Assembly (NCBI RefSeq): GCF_014190805.1
Contig: NZ_JACHVQ010000002.1
Span: 310,001 to 374,000, forward strand
Reading direction: 5' to 3'
Origin: Flexivirga oryzae
Lineage (GTDB): Bacteria > Actinomycetota > Actinomycetes > Actinomycetales > Dermatophilaceae
Length of the DNA: 64,000 nucleotides
A program made the position numbers and the translations under genes. Below the pieces are notes generated by a model. The model saw only the letters and a list, made by a program, of their open reading frames with translations. It did no database searches and was not told where the DNA came from. Numbering within the stretch: the first letter of the stretch is position 1; each line of letters begins with the position of its first letter. This document shows positions 32,161 to 40,460 of this stretch, piece after piece.

Positions 32161-33141
32161 ATGACCACCGACGTCCTGACCGCCCGAGGCGTTCCCGCCG
32201 ACCTGACTCCGCAGGTCGACGTGCGACGTGTGGGCCCGGACGTCGGCACGGTGGGGGTCGCCCTGGCGTCCGCGGCGGCGTTCAGCACGTCCGGCAGTTT
32301 CGCCACCGCCCTGCTGCGCGCCGGCTGGTCACCGGCCGCCGCGGTGACCGCCCGGATCGGGCTCGCCGCGCTGGTCCTGGCCGGGCCCACCGCGTGGTCG
32401 CTGCGCGGCCAGTGGAACATCGTGCGCCGCAAGGCGCTGCCGATCCTGATCTACGGCCTCACCGGCGTCGCGGGCTGCCAGCTGGCCTACTTCTACGCGG
32501 TGCAGCACCTGTCGGTCGGCGTCGCGCTGATGCTCGAATACCTCTCCCCGGTGCTGCTCGTCCTCGGCTTCTGGCTGTGGACCCGGCGGCGCCCCGCAAC
32601 GGCCACCATCGCCGGGGCGCTGGTCTGCATCGGCGGGCTCGCGCTCGTGCTCGACATCTTCGGCGACGCGCACCTGTCGCTCGTGGGCATCCTGTGGGGC
32701 CTCGGTGCGGCGGTCTGCTCCGCGGCATACTTCGTGATCGCCGGCAACGCCGACGACGACCTGCCGCCGCTGCCGCTCGCCGGGGTCGGCATGACGGTCG
32801 GCGCTCTCGCACTCGGACTGCTCGGTCTCGTCGGTGTGCTGCCGATGCACGCGACCACCTCGGACACGACGTTCGCCCAGCACCAGGTGCCCTTCTGGAT
32901 CCCGCTGATCGCGCTCGCCGTCATCGCCACCGCGTTCGCCTACTTCGCCGGTGTCATCGCCGCCCGCGACCTCGGGCAGACCGTGGCGTCGTTCGTGGCA
33001 CTGGCCGAGGTCCTGTTCTCGGTGCTGTTCGCGTGGCTGCTGCTCGGACAGCTGCCCCTCGCCATACAACTGCTCGGCGGGGTGTTCATCGTGGGCGGCG
33101 TCGTGCTCGTCCGGCTCGGCGAACTGCGCCGCACCCCCTGA
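32161..33141 (+). CDS. EamA/DMT-superfamily transporter
   Basis: 326 residues with about ten membrane helices in two EamA repeats. Recognisable segments are VALASAAAFSTSGSFATALL, LAYFYAVQHLSVGVALMLEY and, in repeat two, ARDLGQTVASFVALAEVLFS ending LLGGVFIVGGVVLVRLGEL. It likely exports a metabolite or amino acid (RhaT/YdcZ relatives); the substrate is unknown. ATG with GAAGGAGG 7 nt upstream, one of the strongest ribosome sites in the window. Divergent from the CGNR regulator. Confidence 0.92.
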   Translation: MTTDVLTARGVPADLTPQVDVRRVGPDVGTVGVALASAAAFSTSGSFATALLRAGWSPAAAVTARIGLAALVLAGPTAWSLRGQWNIVRRKALPILIYGLTGVAGCQLAYFYAVQHLSVGVALMLEYLSPVLLVLGFWLWTRRRPATATIAGALVCIGGLALVLDIFGDAHLSLVGILWGLGAAVCSAAYFVIAGNADDDLPPLPLAGVGMTVGALALGLLGLVGVLPMHATTSDTTFAQHQVPFWIPLIALAVIATAFAYFAGVIAARDLGQTVASFVALAEVLFSVLFAWLLLGQLPLAIQLLGGVFIVGGVVLVRLGELRRTP

Positions 33142-33188
33142 TCGGGAGGTTCGGAGGTCGGAGGGCGAGCGTTTGGCAGACTGGCCCC

Positions 33189-34349
33189 ATGCCAGAACGC
33201 GAGCTCACCGTCGGGGTCGGCGCCGGTGGTCTCGCCACCGCCGACATGGTGCTCAACATCGGGCCGCAGCACCCGGCCACGCACGGGGTGCTCCGGCTGC
33301 GGATCACCCTCGACGGCGAGCGCATCAAGTCGGCCGAGCCGATCGTCGGCTACATGCACCGCGGCGCCGAGAAGCTCTTCGAGGTCCGCGACTACCGGCA
33401 GATCATGGTGCTGGCCAACCGGCACGACTGGCTGTCGGCGTTCAGCAACGAGATCGGCGTCGCGCTGATCGCCGAACGCATGCTCGGCATCGACGTGCCC
33501 GAGCGGGCGACGTGGACGCGCACCCTGCTCGCCGAGCTCAACCGGGTGCTCAACCACCTGATGTTCCTCGGCTCCTACCCGCTCGAACTCGGTGCGATCA
33601 CGCCGATTTTCTACGCGTTCCGCGAGCGCGAGGAGCTGCAGGCGGTCATGGAGGAGATCTCCGGCGGGCGGATGCACTACATGTTCGGGCGCGTCGGCGG
33701 GCTGCGCGACGACATCCCGGCCGGCTGGCTCGGACGGGTGAGTGCGGCCATCGAGGCGGTGCGGCGCCGGATGCCCGATCTGGAGAGCCTGCTGGTCGGC
33801 AACGAGATCCTGCGCGCCCGCACCCGGGGTGTCGGCGTGATCGACGCGAGAACCGTGGCGGCATACGGGCTTTCTGGGCCGATTGCGCGCGCGTCAGGTG
33901 TCGATGTCGACCTGAGACGCGACCAGCCCTACCTCGTGTATGACGAGCTCTTCGCGCCGGGCGGCCCCGGCCGCGTCGTGACCCGGACCGAGGGCGACTG
34001 CCTCGCCCGGCTCGAGGTGCTGCTGGAGCAGGTGCACGTCTCCCTCGACATCTCTCAGGCGTGCGTCGACCGGCTCGCGGCGATGCCCGGCGGCCCGGTC
34101 AACGTCAAGCTGCCCAAGGTGCTGAAGGTCCCGGAGGGCACCGACTACCTCGCGACCGAGAACCCGCTGGGCTTCAACGGCTACTACCTGGTCTCCCGCG
34201 GGGAGAAGACGCCGTGGCGACTTAAGCTGCGGTCGGCGTCGTTCAACAACATCCAGGTGCTCGGCGAACTGCTGCCCGGCAACCTGCTCGCCGACATGAT
34301 CGCGATCCTCGGGTCGATGTTCTTCGTGGTGGGCGACATCGACAAGTAG
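33189..34349 (+). CDS. Orphan NADH-quinone oxidoreductase subunit D-like protein (49-kDa fold)
   Basis: 386 residues. It has the NuoD hallmarks: NIGPQHPATHGVLRLRITLD, GYMHRGAEKLFE (Arg58), FSNEIGVALIAERMLGIDV, LNRVLNHLMFLGSYPLELGA, and near the end FNNIQVLGELLPGNLLADMI and SMFFVVGDIDK. It is related to the quinone-site subunit of complex I and to NiFe hydrogenase large subunits, but no other nuo gene is in the window. The ATG lies 6 nt after CAGACT. Streptomyces has a comparable second NuoD (from memory). It could replace NuoD or work in another complex. Confidence 0.88.
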   Translation: MPERELTVGVGAGGLATADMVLNIGPQHPATHGVLRLRITLDGERIKSAEPIVGYMHRGAEKLFEVRDYRQIMVLANRHDWLSAFSNEIGVALIAERMLGIDVPERATWTRTLLAELNRVLNHLMFLGSYPLELGAITPIFYAFREREELQAVMEEISGGRMHYMFGRVGGLRDDIPAGWLGRVSAAIEAVRRRMPDLESLLVGNEILRARTRGVGVIDARTVAAYGLSGPIARASGVDVDLRRDQPYLVYDELFAPGGPGRVVTRTEGDCLARLEVLLEQVHVSLDISQACVDRLAAMPGGPVNVKLPKVLKVPEGTDYLATENPLGFNGYYLVSRGEKTPWRLKLRSASFNNIQVLGELLPGNLLADMIAILGSMFFVVGDIDK

Positions 34350-34369
34350 CGGTGGGATCACCGCCGGAA

Positions 34370-34675
34370 GCCGTACGCAAGTCCCCCCAGGGTCGACCTG
34401 TGCGCGCATTTCCGCACGAGACCGTACCGGGCTCCCCACTGGGGCGACCTATGACCGGGTCCGCACCGGAAAGCCGGGCGCAGCTCCCCACTGGGGCGAC
34501 CTATGACCGGGTCGGCACCGGACAGCCGTGCCGGGCTCCCCACTGGGGCGACCTATGACCGGTCGGCACCGGAAAGCCGGGCGCAGCTCCCCACTGGGGC
34601 GACCTATGACCGGGTCGGCACCGGAAACCCGTGCGCAAGTCCCCACCGGGGGGACCTACGCGCGGCCGGGAGTGC
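34370..34675. repeat. Tandem array of about six 51-52 bp units with CCCCACTGGGG core
   Basis: The core GCTCCCCACTGGGGCGACC occurs at 34431, 34483, 34535 and 34586, with degenerate units near 34379 and 34638. Spacing is 52, 52, 51 bp. Between cores lies a similar CCGGGTCGGCACCGGAAAGC stretch. The reverse complement of the core (CATAGGTC, then GCCCCAGTGGGGAG) matches the array at 55628. It fills the gap between nuoD-like and SIS genes, which converge. Short reading frames inside it are repeat artefacts. Confidence 0.88.
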
Positions 34676-34681
34676 CGTGCG

Positions 34682-35428
34682 TCAGGCGCCGCGGATGAGG
34701 CGGTCGCCATACACGGCCTCGAGCTGCAGGTTCCGCTCGTGCCCGCCGGGGGTGTTGGCGGAGATGTAGACCGGCGGTTCGGACGACTGGGCAAGCTTCT
34801 CGACCGTGCCGAGGGTCAGCAGCTGCGCGATGAACGCCGCCGTCAGCGACGACACCGCGCCCACCCCCAGCCCCGCGACCTCCAGTGTCGTGTCCCCGTA
34901 CGGCGCCAGGTTGTCGATGACCACGTCGGCGATCTCCGAAAGGCGTTGACCGCTCGGGTGTTTCGGCTCGACAGCTGCCGTGTGCTGCAGGCTGGTGACC
35001 GCGATGACCGGGTGACCTTGCTCCTTGGCCTGCAGTGCGAAACCGACGATCGAGCCGTTCACCCCGGAGTTGGACGCGATGACGATGACGTCCTGCGGCG
35101 AGGCCGGCACCAGCGCCCACAGCTTCTCGGCGATCTGCGGGTCCCGTTCCAACAGACTGCTGCCGAGCAGCGACCGGTCCTCGCCGCCGCGGAGCACCAA
35201 GTCGCGCAGCGCGATCTTGTTGGTCGGGATCAGGCCGCCGGCGCGCCCGGCGACCTCCATCGCGAAGGCCTCGGAATGCCCCGTGCCGAAGACGTGGACG
35301 ATGCCGCCCGCAGCGATCGAGTCGGCGAGCAGCGTGGTCGCCCGGTCCAGACCTCCTTCGTCCGCGAGCGCGGCGATGCGCTCCAGACGCGAGGTGGTCT
35401 GCGCGAGGAAGTCGGCCGAAGAGGTCAT
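34682..35428 (-). CDS. SIS-domain sugar isomerase-like protein
   Basis: 248 residues of the SIS-domain group close to UPF0309. The phosphosugar-binding motif is VHVFGTGHSEAFAMEVAGRA, then VIVIASNSGVNGSIVGFALQ and VIAVTSLQHTAAVEPKHPSG. It probably binds or isomerises a phosphosugar such as a phosphorylated hexosamine; no sugar kinase is beside it. ATG with GGGAG about 9 nt upstream. It converges with the nuoD-like gene across the tandem array. Confidence 0.85.
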   Translation of the reverse strand: MTSSADFLAQTTSRLERIAALADEGGLDRATTLLADSIAAGGIVHVFGTGHSEAFAMEVAGRAGGLIPTNKIALRDLVLRGGEDRSLLGSSLLERDPQIAEKLWALVPASPQDVIVIASNSGVNGSIVGFALQAKEQGHPVIAVTSLQHTAAVEPKHPSGQRLSEIADVVIDNLAPYGDTTLEVAGLGVGAVSSLTAAFIAQLLTLGTVEKLAQSSEPPVYISANTPGGHERNLQLEAVYGDRLIRGA

Positions 35429-35613
35429 GGAACAGCTCCCGAGGTGACGGTGGTGGGTGCCCCGGAACGGAGCGTCTCGATCCTATGGGCGGCGCGGCGG
35501 CGTGCCGGTAGCCGGGCGGGTTTCGCCGATCCGGTTGCGACGCCTGTGCAAAGCGGCAATGGTGGGCCCGGACGCCTGTGCTTGCTGGGCGCCATACGGA
35601 GGAGGAGTGAGGG

Positions 35614-36471
35614 ATGCGCGGAACCACCCGATCGGGGACAGCACGTGGCTCGAGGATGCTTGCGGCAGGTGGCGCGCTCGGCATCGCGACCGGACTGACC
35701 ATCGCCGGTGTCGCTCTGTCCGGTCCGGCGCACGCGGCACCCAGCGCACAACTGGCGTACTCCTGCGCCGTGCCGGCGATCGGGCTCACCTTCAGCGACC
35801 CGTGGACCGTCACCGTCGACACCGACTACCCGACCACCGTCGCGGCCGGGGCCGCGATCAGCACGTCGCACTTCGACGCATCGATCACCGCCGGTGACGA
35901 TGCGGCCGAGCAGTTCCGCGCCCTGGGCTTCGCCTCGTGGTCCGGGTCGGTGAAGTTCTCGTATGCCGTCAGCGGTGACGTCGCCTCCGCGGGCGACCGA
36001 TCGGCCACGCTGACGGTCCCGCAGACGACGCTGCCGGCCACCGGGCCGGTCGTCACCGACGCTACGGGGACCGCGGCCGATGAGGAGGCCGGCGACACCG
36101 CCGGTACCGCGACGGTGACCGCCGCCGACCTCACCGCATCGGTGACGACCGACTCGGGAGTGCCCGTCGACATCGAATGCTCGCTCGCAGCCGGCCAGGA
36201 CGCGACCGTGGCCAGTGTGCAGGTGACGGCGGCATCGAGCACCAGCACGCCGCCCACCAGCACTCCTCCGACGAGCACGAGCAGCAGCACGAGCACGCCG
36301 CCCGCCACCACCAGCACGACCTCGGTGACCACCGGCCCGCCGATCATCACCGACGGCGCGGACTCCGGCGGTAGCAACGACGTCGTGTTCGCCGGCCTGG
36401 GCGTCGCGATCCTCGGCGGCGGCCTGCTGACCGCCGGAGCTCGCCGCCGGATGCGCGACGCACGGAAGTGA
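35614..36471 (+). CDS. Secreted, C-terminally anchored protein (DUF6801-like)
   Basis: 285 residues. Signal peptide: RSGTARGSR, then a hydrophobic AAGGALGIATGLTIAGVAL and AHA-type cleavage near residue 42. A beta-rich domain follows (SCAVPAIGLTFSDPWTVTVD, FSYAVSGDV, and a second Cys in IECSLAAGQ) like the DUF6801 domain of actinobacterial surface proteins. A Ser/Thr/Pro stalk (TSTPPTSTPPTST) leads to a final helix FAGLGVAILGGGLLTAG and a basic RRRMRD tail, as in sortase-less cell-surface anchors. Strong GGAGGAGG site before the ATG. Confidence 0.78.
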   Translation: MRGTTRSGTARGSRMLAAGGALGIATGLTIAGVALSGPAHAAPSAQLAYSCAVPAIGLTFSDPWTVTVDTDYPTTVAAGAAISTSHFDASITAGDDAAEQFRALGFASWSGSVKFSYAVSGDVASAGDRSATLTVPQTTLPATGPVVTDATGTAADEEAGDTAGTATVTAADLTASVTTDSGVPVDIECSLAAGQDATVASVQVTAASSTSTPPTSTPPTSTSSSTSTPPATTSTTSVTTGPPIITDGADSGGSNDVVFAGLGVAILGGGLLTAGARRRMRDARK

Positions 36472-36508
36472 CCCCCGCGATCGGCTGCCTCGTGGTCGTG
36501 ACGGATCA

Positions 36509-37318
36509 GTGACGCGACTCGACGAACTTCTGGCAGACCTACAGGCGGAGTCCGCGAGCCTGCGTGCGATGGTCGGCCGGGCCGGGCCGGACGCACTCGC
36601 CCTGGCGACACCCGCCGCGGGATGGACCGTCGCACATCAACTCGCGCACCTGACCTGGACCGACGAAGTCGCCACCAGCGCAACGGCTTCCGTGGTGCCG
36701 TCCGTGGAGACGGCACGTGGTTGGGACGTGGTGCTGGCCGAGGCAGCGTCCGCACCGACGACGTTCGTGGACGACGGTGCCGCGGAGTTGGCCGTTGCCG
36801 ATCCGACGGAGCTGATGACCCGGTGGGACGCCGGCCGCGCCGCGCTCGCCGCTGCCCTGCGGGCGACTCCGGCGGACGTTCGGATCCCGTGGTTCGGCCC
36901 GCCGATGAAGGCGACGTCGATGGCGACCGCGCGCATCATGGAGACCTGGGCGCACGGCCTGGACGTCGCAGCCGCGCTCGACGTCACGCCGGAGCCGACG
37001 GACCGGATCCGGCATGTGTGCCACCTCGGGGTGGCCACGCGCGCGTTCGCGTATGCCGGCAGGGGTCTCCCGGTCCCCGAAGAGCCGATCCACGTCACGC
37101 TCACCGCGCCCAGCGGCGCGGAGTGGAGTTGGGGAGACCCTGCCGCCATACACCGAATCAGCGGCCCTGCATGGGAATTCGCGCAGGTTGCGGTGCGGCG
37201 CCGGCACCCGGACGACACCTCGCTCGTGGCGACGGACGGACCGGCACGCGAGTGGCTCGGGATCATCCAGGCGTTCGCCGGGCCGCCAGGCGCCGACCCC
37301 GAGCGCACGCGCCCCTGA
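36509..37318 (+). CDS. DinB-fold mycothiol-dependent maleylpyruvate isomerase-like protein
   Basis: 269 residues like the TIGR03084 family. The N-terminal DinB/MDMPI four-helix bundle has metal-ligand candidates His in WTVAHQLAHLTWTD and His in METWAHGLDVAAAL. A C-terminal domain (VTLTAPSGAEWSWGDPAAIH) resembles the sterol-carrier-like half. Actual substrate unknown; members use mycothiol as cofactor or thiol acceptor. GTG start with no clear Shine-Dalgarno. It follows the surface-protein gene by 37 nt and converges with the ECF sigma gene 4 nt away. Confidence 0.85.
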   Translation: MTRLDELLADLQAESASLRAMVGRAGPDALALATPAAGWTVAHQLAHLTWTDEVATSATASVVPSVETARGWDVVLAEAASAPTTFVDDGAAELAVADPTELMTRWDAGRAALAAALRATPADVRIPWFGPPMKATSMATARIMETWAHGLDVAAALDVTPEPTDRIRHVCHLGVATRAFAYAGRGLPVPEEPIHVTLTAPSGAEWSWGDPAAIHRISGPAWEFAQVAVRRRHPDDTSLVATDGPAREWLGIIQAFAGPPGADPERTRP

Positions 37319-37322
37319 CCGA

Positions 37323-38153
37323 TCAGCGCCGGCGGGTGATGGCCAGCACCTCGGGTGCGGCTCGCAGCTCGATGCGTTGCACCACGCCGTCGGTGACGAC
37401 GAAGTCGAACGCCACCTTGAACTCGCCGCGGTGCAGCCATGCGACGCCGGGCCGCCCGCCGATGAAGACCGGGAAGGCGGTCTTCATGCCGCCGTTGACC
37501 AGACCGACGACCTGGTCCCGGCCGACCAGTCTTGCGGTGCCGAGTGCGACCGCGGCGGCATCGGCGCCCTCGAGGATCACCTCGGGCGCGAGCAGTCCCA
37601 GCAAGGCGTCGAGGTCACCGCTCTTGGCGGCGTGCAGGAACGCGTCCACCACCGCGCTGTGGTCGGAGCGCCCGACCGTGCTGTCCGGGCTCGCCCCGTC
37701 GGCGACCTTGCGACGTGCCCGGGACGCCAGCTTGCGGGCGGCGACGGGTGAGACTCCGAGGATGTTGGCGACGGCGGGAAAGTCGACGGCGAAACTGTCG
37801 TGCAGCACGAAGGCGACGCGTTCGGAAGGGGTGAGTCGGTCGAGCACGACCTGCAGTGCGCTGCCCACCGTGTCCGCGAGCACCACGTCGTCCGCCGGAT
37901 CGGGCGCGGTCTCGTCCAGATCGAGGTCCTCCTCCGGTGCCGGCAACTTGCCGCGCAGCCGGTCCAGGCACAGCCGGGTGGTGACGGTGGTCAGCCAGCC
38001 CGGCAGGTTGTCGATCGGAGTCTCGTTGCGTGCCAGTCGGATCCAGGTATTCTGCACCGCATCCTCGGCTTCCGCGTGATCGCCCAGCAGCCGTTCGGCG
38101 ATCCGGGTCAGCCGGGGGCGTTCGGTCTCGAACCGGGCAGTCTGCTCGTCCAT
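37323..38153 (-). CDS. ECF sigma factor with SnoaL-like C-terminal extension (ECF41/SigJ type)
   Basis: 276 residues. Region 2 is RLLGDHAEAEDAVQNTWIRL near residue 22-41. Region 4 helix-turn-helix is TPSERVAFVLHDSFAVDFPA, then ILGVSPVAARKLASRARRKV. A SnoaL_2-like extension of about 105 residues follows, typical of ECF41, where it controls activity in place of an anti-sigma factor. The linker WLPEP motif is degenerate here (KLPAPEE), and the extension's DGGGK motif reads NGGMK. A gene for a glyoxalase-fold protein lies divergent, with an ECF41-type promoter in between. Confidence 0.9.
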   Translation of the reverse strand: MDEQTARFETERPRLTRIAERLLGDHAEAEDAVQNTWIRLARNETPIDNLPGWLTTVTTRLCLDRLRGKLPAPEEDLDLDETAPDPADDVVLADTVGSALQVVLDRLTPSERVAFVLHDSFAVDFPAVANILGVSPVAARKLASRARRKVADGASPDSTVGRSDHSAVVDAFLHAAKSGDLDALLGLLAPEVILEGADAAAVALGTARLVGRDQVVGLVNGGMKTAFPVFIGGRPGVAWLHRGEFKVAFDFVVTDGVVQRIELRAAPEVLAITRRR

Positions 38154-38186
38154 GGGGTCAGTCCATCACATCGACCGGCCGCGACC

Positions 38187-38213
38187 GGTCACACTTTCCG
38201 CCGCCCGCTCGTC
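38187..38213 (+). promoter_or_regulatory. Candidate ECF41-type promoter of the VOC gene
   Basis: GGTCACA, 16 nt, CGTC. The ECF41 consensus I know is TGTCACA with CGTC at -10 and about this spacing, so only one base differs. It points at the VOC gene, 54 nt before its ATG. Confidence 0.55.
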
Positions 38214-38267
38214 ACCAGAACAGCGCAGCACGCGCCAACCACGAATCGACCGAAGGAACACGAAACC

Positions 38268-38594
38268 ATGGGCAACTTCCAGACCGTTCTGCTGCCGACC
38301 ACGGATCTCGCCGCCTCCCGCGAGCTCTACACCAAGCTGCTGGGCGTGCCACCGGTTGCCGACTCGGACTACTACGTCGGGTTCGACGTCGACGGACAGC
38401 AGATCGGCCTCGTCCCCGGCACCACCGCCGTCGTCCCGCACCTGCACGTCGACGACCTGGAGCAGGCGATCGCGCTGATCACCGAGGCCGGCGGCTCCGT
38501 GGTCGAGGACCCCAAGGCCGTCGGCGGCAGCCGGCGGGTTGCCGTCATACAGGATCCGTCCGGTGCGCGGTTCGGCCTCACCCACGACGCCTGA
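38268..38594 (+). CDS. VOC (glyoxalase/bleomycin-resistance fold) family protein
   Basis: 108 residues, one VOC domain: VLLPTTDLAASRELYTKLLG, YYVGFDVDGQQIGLVPG, HLHVDDLEQAIALITEAGG and VIQDPSGARFGLTHD. The metal-ligand pattern is incomplete, so enzymatic activity is uncertain. ATG with GAAGGA 10 nt before. It lies divergent from an ECF sigma gene and under a candidate promoter of that sigma factor, so it may be its dedicated target. ECF41 partners are usually carboxymuconolactone decarboxylase, oxidoreductase or epimerase types. Confidence 0.88.
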   Translation: MGNFQTVLLPTTDLAASRELYTKLLGVPPVADSDYYVGFDVDGQQIGLVPGTTAVVPHLHVDDLEQAIALITEAGGSVVEDPKAVGGSRRVAVIQDPSGARFGLTHDA

Positions 38595-38617
38595 CCCCCG
38601 CCACCCACAGCCCCTCG

Positions 38618-38719
38618 CCGAGAGGCCCAGAACCGGTCGACAAGCCCAGTAATACCACCGTGGGTCCGGGATTCCGGGCGCTATTGCTAAGCCTCTCGGT
38701 CGTTTGGTGAGCCTCTCGG
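38618..38719. repeat. Four-motif inverted element D
   Basis: CCGAGAGGCCCAGAACCG at 38618 and TCGACAAGCCCAGTAATA at 38637. In reverse, CTATTGCTAAGCCTCTCGG and GTTTGGTGAGCCTCTCGG, ending at 38719. It lies between the convergent VOC and GNAT genes. The most diverged copy; one motif has lost the CCGA start. Confidence 0.75.
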
Positions 38720-38807
38720 TGAAGGGGTGGCGGGGCTGTGGCGGCTGGCGGGGCGGCCGGCGGGGCGGTCAGACGAAGAGGCCAGGCGGAGGGGTCAGAC
38801 GAAAAGG

Positions 38808-39821
38808 TCAGGCGGAGAGGTCGCGGTGCCAGCTCTCGGTCCGGTATGACGTGACCCAGCCCATCGAGGTGTACAGCCCGTCGGCGCCGGTCGGCGAGTC
38901 GGCATCCACCTCCAGCCCGACCCGGTCGGCGCCGGACGCGAGCGCGCCGCGGATCACGGTGTGCAGCAAGGCCTTCGCCACTCCCCTGCCCCGGGAGCGG
39001 CGGTGCACACCGATGTAGTCGATGTAGCTGCCCGGAGCGCCCGCGGCGTCCGCCGGCAGCACCGTCCCGACCACCGCGCCACCGGGGAGCACCACCCCAT
39101 CGGTGTCGACCTCCGCCAACCACCAGTGGTCCCAGCGGTGCCCGGGGTCCTCCCGCAGCCGCTGGACGAACTCGGGGAAGCTTTCACGGTAGGAGTTGTA
39201 GTGGTCGGCGAAGGACTCCTCGAGCACCAAGTGCACCGCCTGTAGGTCGGCGGCGACCGGTGTGCCGTCGTCGTGCAGCGCGATCGGACGCACCGTCACG
39301 CCGGCCCGTGGCCCGGGCAACGACGCATCCGCCGCGACCACCGGGCGGCTCATCTGCAACCAGGTCCGGGCACGGTGGAAACCGGCGGCGGTGAGCCAGC
39401 GTTGCTGGCGGTCGTCGTCGGCATACGCGCCCGAGTCGAGTTGGGTCACCAGCAGGCCGCGGGTGCGCATCAGGGAGCGCGCGACCCCCTCGGCCCACTC
39501 GAAGAGTGCTGCGGCCAGCGCGTCCGTGACCGACGGCTGCGCGGTGATCTCGATGACCGTCCGCCCCGCCGCGCGGTCGTGCACGACGGCCCACGCGACC
39601 GCCGACCCGTCACTGTCCCGCACCAGCACCTGCCGCCTCGTCCACGATCCCACCCCGGCCACGTGCGACGCCACCATCTGCGGGTCTACCGAGCTGGAGC
39701 CGTGCGCGGCCTGTTGGTGCGCCGCGAGCAGGTCGACGACATCGGGCACGTCCGGGGTGTCGGGAACGAGCGCGCGCAGGCCGTGGCCGACAGCGGGCAT
39801 GGGCAGCAGGGGTTCGCTCAC
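38808..39821 (-). CDS. Double-GNAT acetyltransferase, mycothiol-synthase-like
   Basis: 337 residues with two GNAT-like halves, like MshD. The N-terminal half has degenerate motifs (LFEWAEGVARSLMRTRGLLV). The C-terminal half has a full acetyl-CoA site, YIDYIGVHRRSRGRGVAKAL, then GLEVDADSPTGADGLYTSMG. MshD makes mycothiol from cysteinyl-GlcN-Ins, but other MshD-like proteins have unknown substrates, so I leave the function open. GTG start. The 123-nt gap to the next gene downstream holds only an 8-bp stem TGACTCGG / CCGAGTCA. Confidence 0.8.
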   Translation of the reverse strand: MSEPLLPMPAVGHGLRALVPDTPDVPDVVDLLAAHQQAAHGSSSVDPQMVASHVAGVGSWTRRQVLVRDSDGSAVAWAVVHDRAAGRTVIEITAQPSVTDALAAALFEWAEGVARSLMRTRGLLVTQLDSGAYADDDRQQRWLTAAGFHRARTWLQMSRPVVAADASLPGPRAGVTVRPIALHDDGTPVAADLQAVHLVLEESFADHYNSYRESFPEFVQRLREDPGHRWDHWWLAEVDTDGVVLPGGAVVGTVLPADAAGAPGSYIDYIGVHRRSRGRGVAKALLHTVIRGALASGADRVGLEVDADSPTGADGLYTSMGWVTSYRTESWHRDLSA

Positions 39822-39944
39822 GTCGTACAGTCAAGCGCACCCGCGCACCGCCATGCGTGCAGCGCGGGTCGCGACGTCACGCGTGCGCAGCACGCCCCAA
39901 GAAAGCACGGACGATGACTCGGGGGCAAGGCACGAACCACCGAG

Positions 39945-40460
39945 TCACGCGTGCAAGGGGCCGCCGCCGTGCGAGTCGTCGTCCCGGTCCTTGTCGCGGT
40001 CCTTGTCGTCCGGGATGCGGCACCAGCCCTGCACGACCAGGCCGGTGACGACCGCGCCGACCGACGCCACGCACAGGACGGCGGCCTGCACCATGTTGCC
40101 GAAGGCGCTGTCCGCGTCCAGCCGGCCCAGCTCGATCAGCGCGTAGGCCCCGAACCAGCCCGCGATCATCGCGCCGGCGAGCACGCAGGCCTGCGCGGCC
40201 ACCAGGGCCCGTCGGGCGCGCTGGGGCGACGGTGGCCGGGTCGAGGTGCCGTGCAGGTAGGCCCGCACCTCGGCGCCCGCGGAGATCACCGCGATCGACA
40301 GCAGGACGATCGTGACGAGCAGGAACCAGGACATGTGCGGCAGCCCGTGGCCGTGCGCGGTGGTCCACCGCAGCACGCCGTAACAGACGAGGAGTATGAC
40401 GACTCCGACGCCGAGCGCGTGCCGCCAGGTCAGGCCCGACTCGCTCACAGTGGACGCCAT
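39945..40460 (-). CDS. DUF3180 membrane protein
   Basis: 171 residues with four predicted membrane helices (ALGVGVVILLVCYGVL, SWFLLVTIVLLSIAVI, ACVLAGAMIAGWFGAYALIE, AAVLCVASVGAVVTGLVVQ) and a charged Asp/Lys tail. It matches the DUF3180 family found after folK in actinobacteria (Rv3605c position). Function unknown. Two starts: this ATG overlaps the folB/folK stop by 16 nt, while a GTG at 40448 would overlap by 4 nt (GTGA), the usual coupling. Translationally coupled to the folate genes either way. Confidence 0.88.
   Translation of the reverse strand: MASTVSESGLTWRHALGVGVVILLVCYGVLRWTTAHGHGLPHMSWFLLVTIVLLSIAVISAGAEVRAYLHGTSTRPPSPQRARRALVAAQACVLAGAMIAGWFGAYALIELGRLDADSAFGNMVQAAVLCVASVGAVVTGLVVQGWCRIPDDKDRDKDRDDDSHGGGPLHA

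Noticed and set aside
34370..34675. CRISPR-like array
   Set aside because: Repeats are evenly spaced, but the spacers resemble one another, the core is a palindrome and there are no cas genes. It is a tandem repeat.
34352..34769. Several short frames inside the tandem array
   Set aside because: They repeat with the 52-bp unit and have no independent codon signal.
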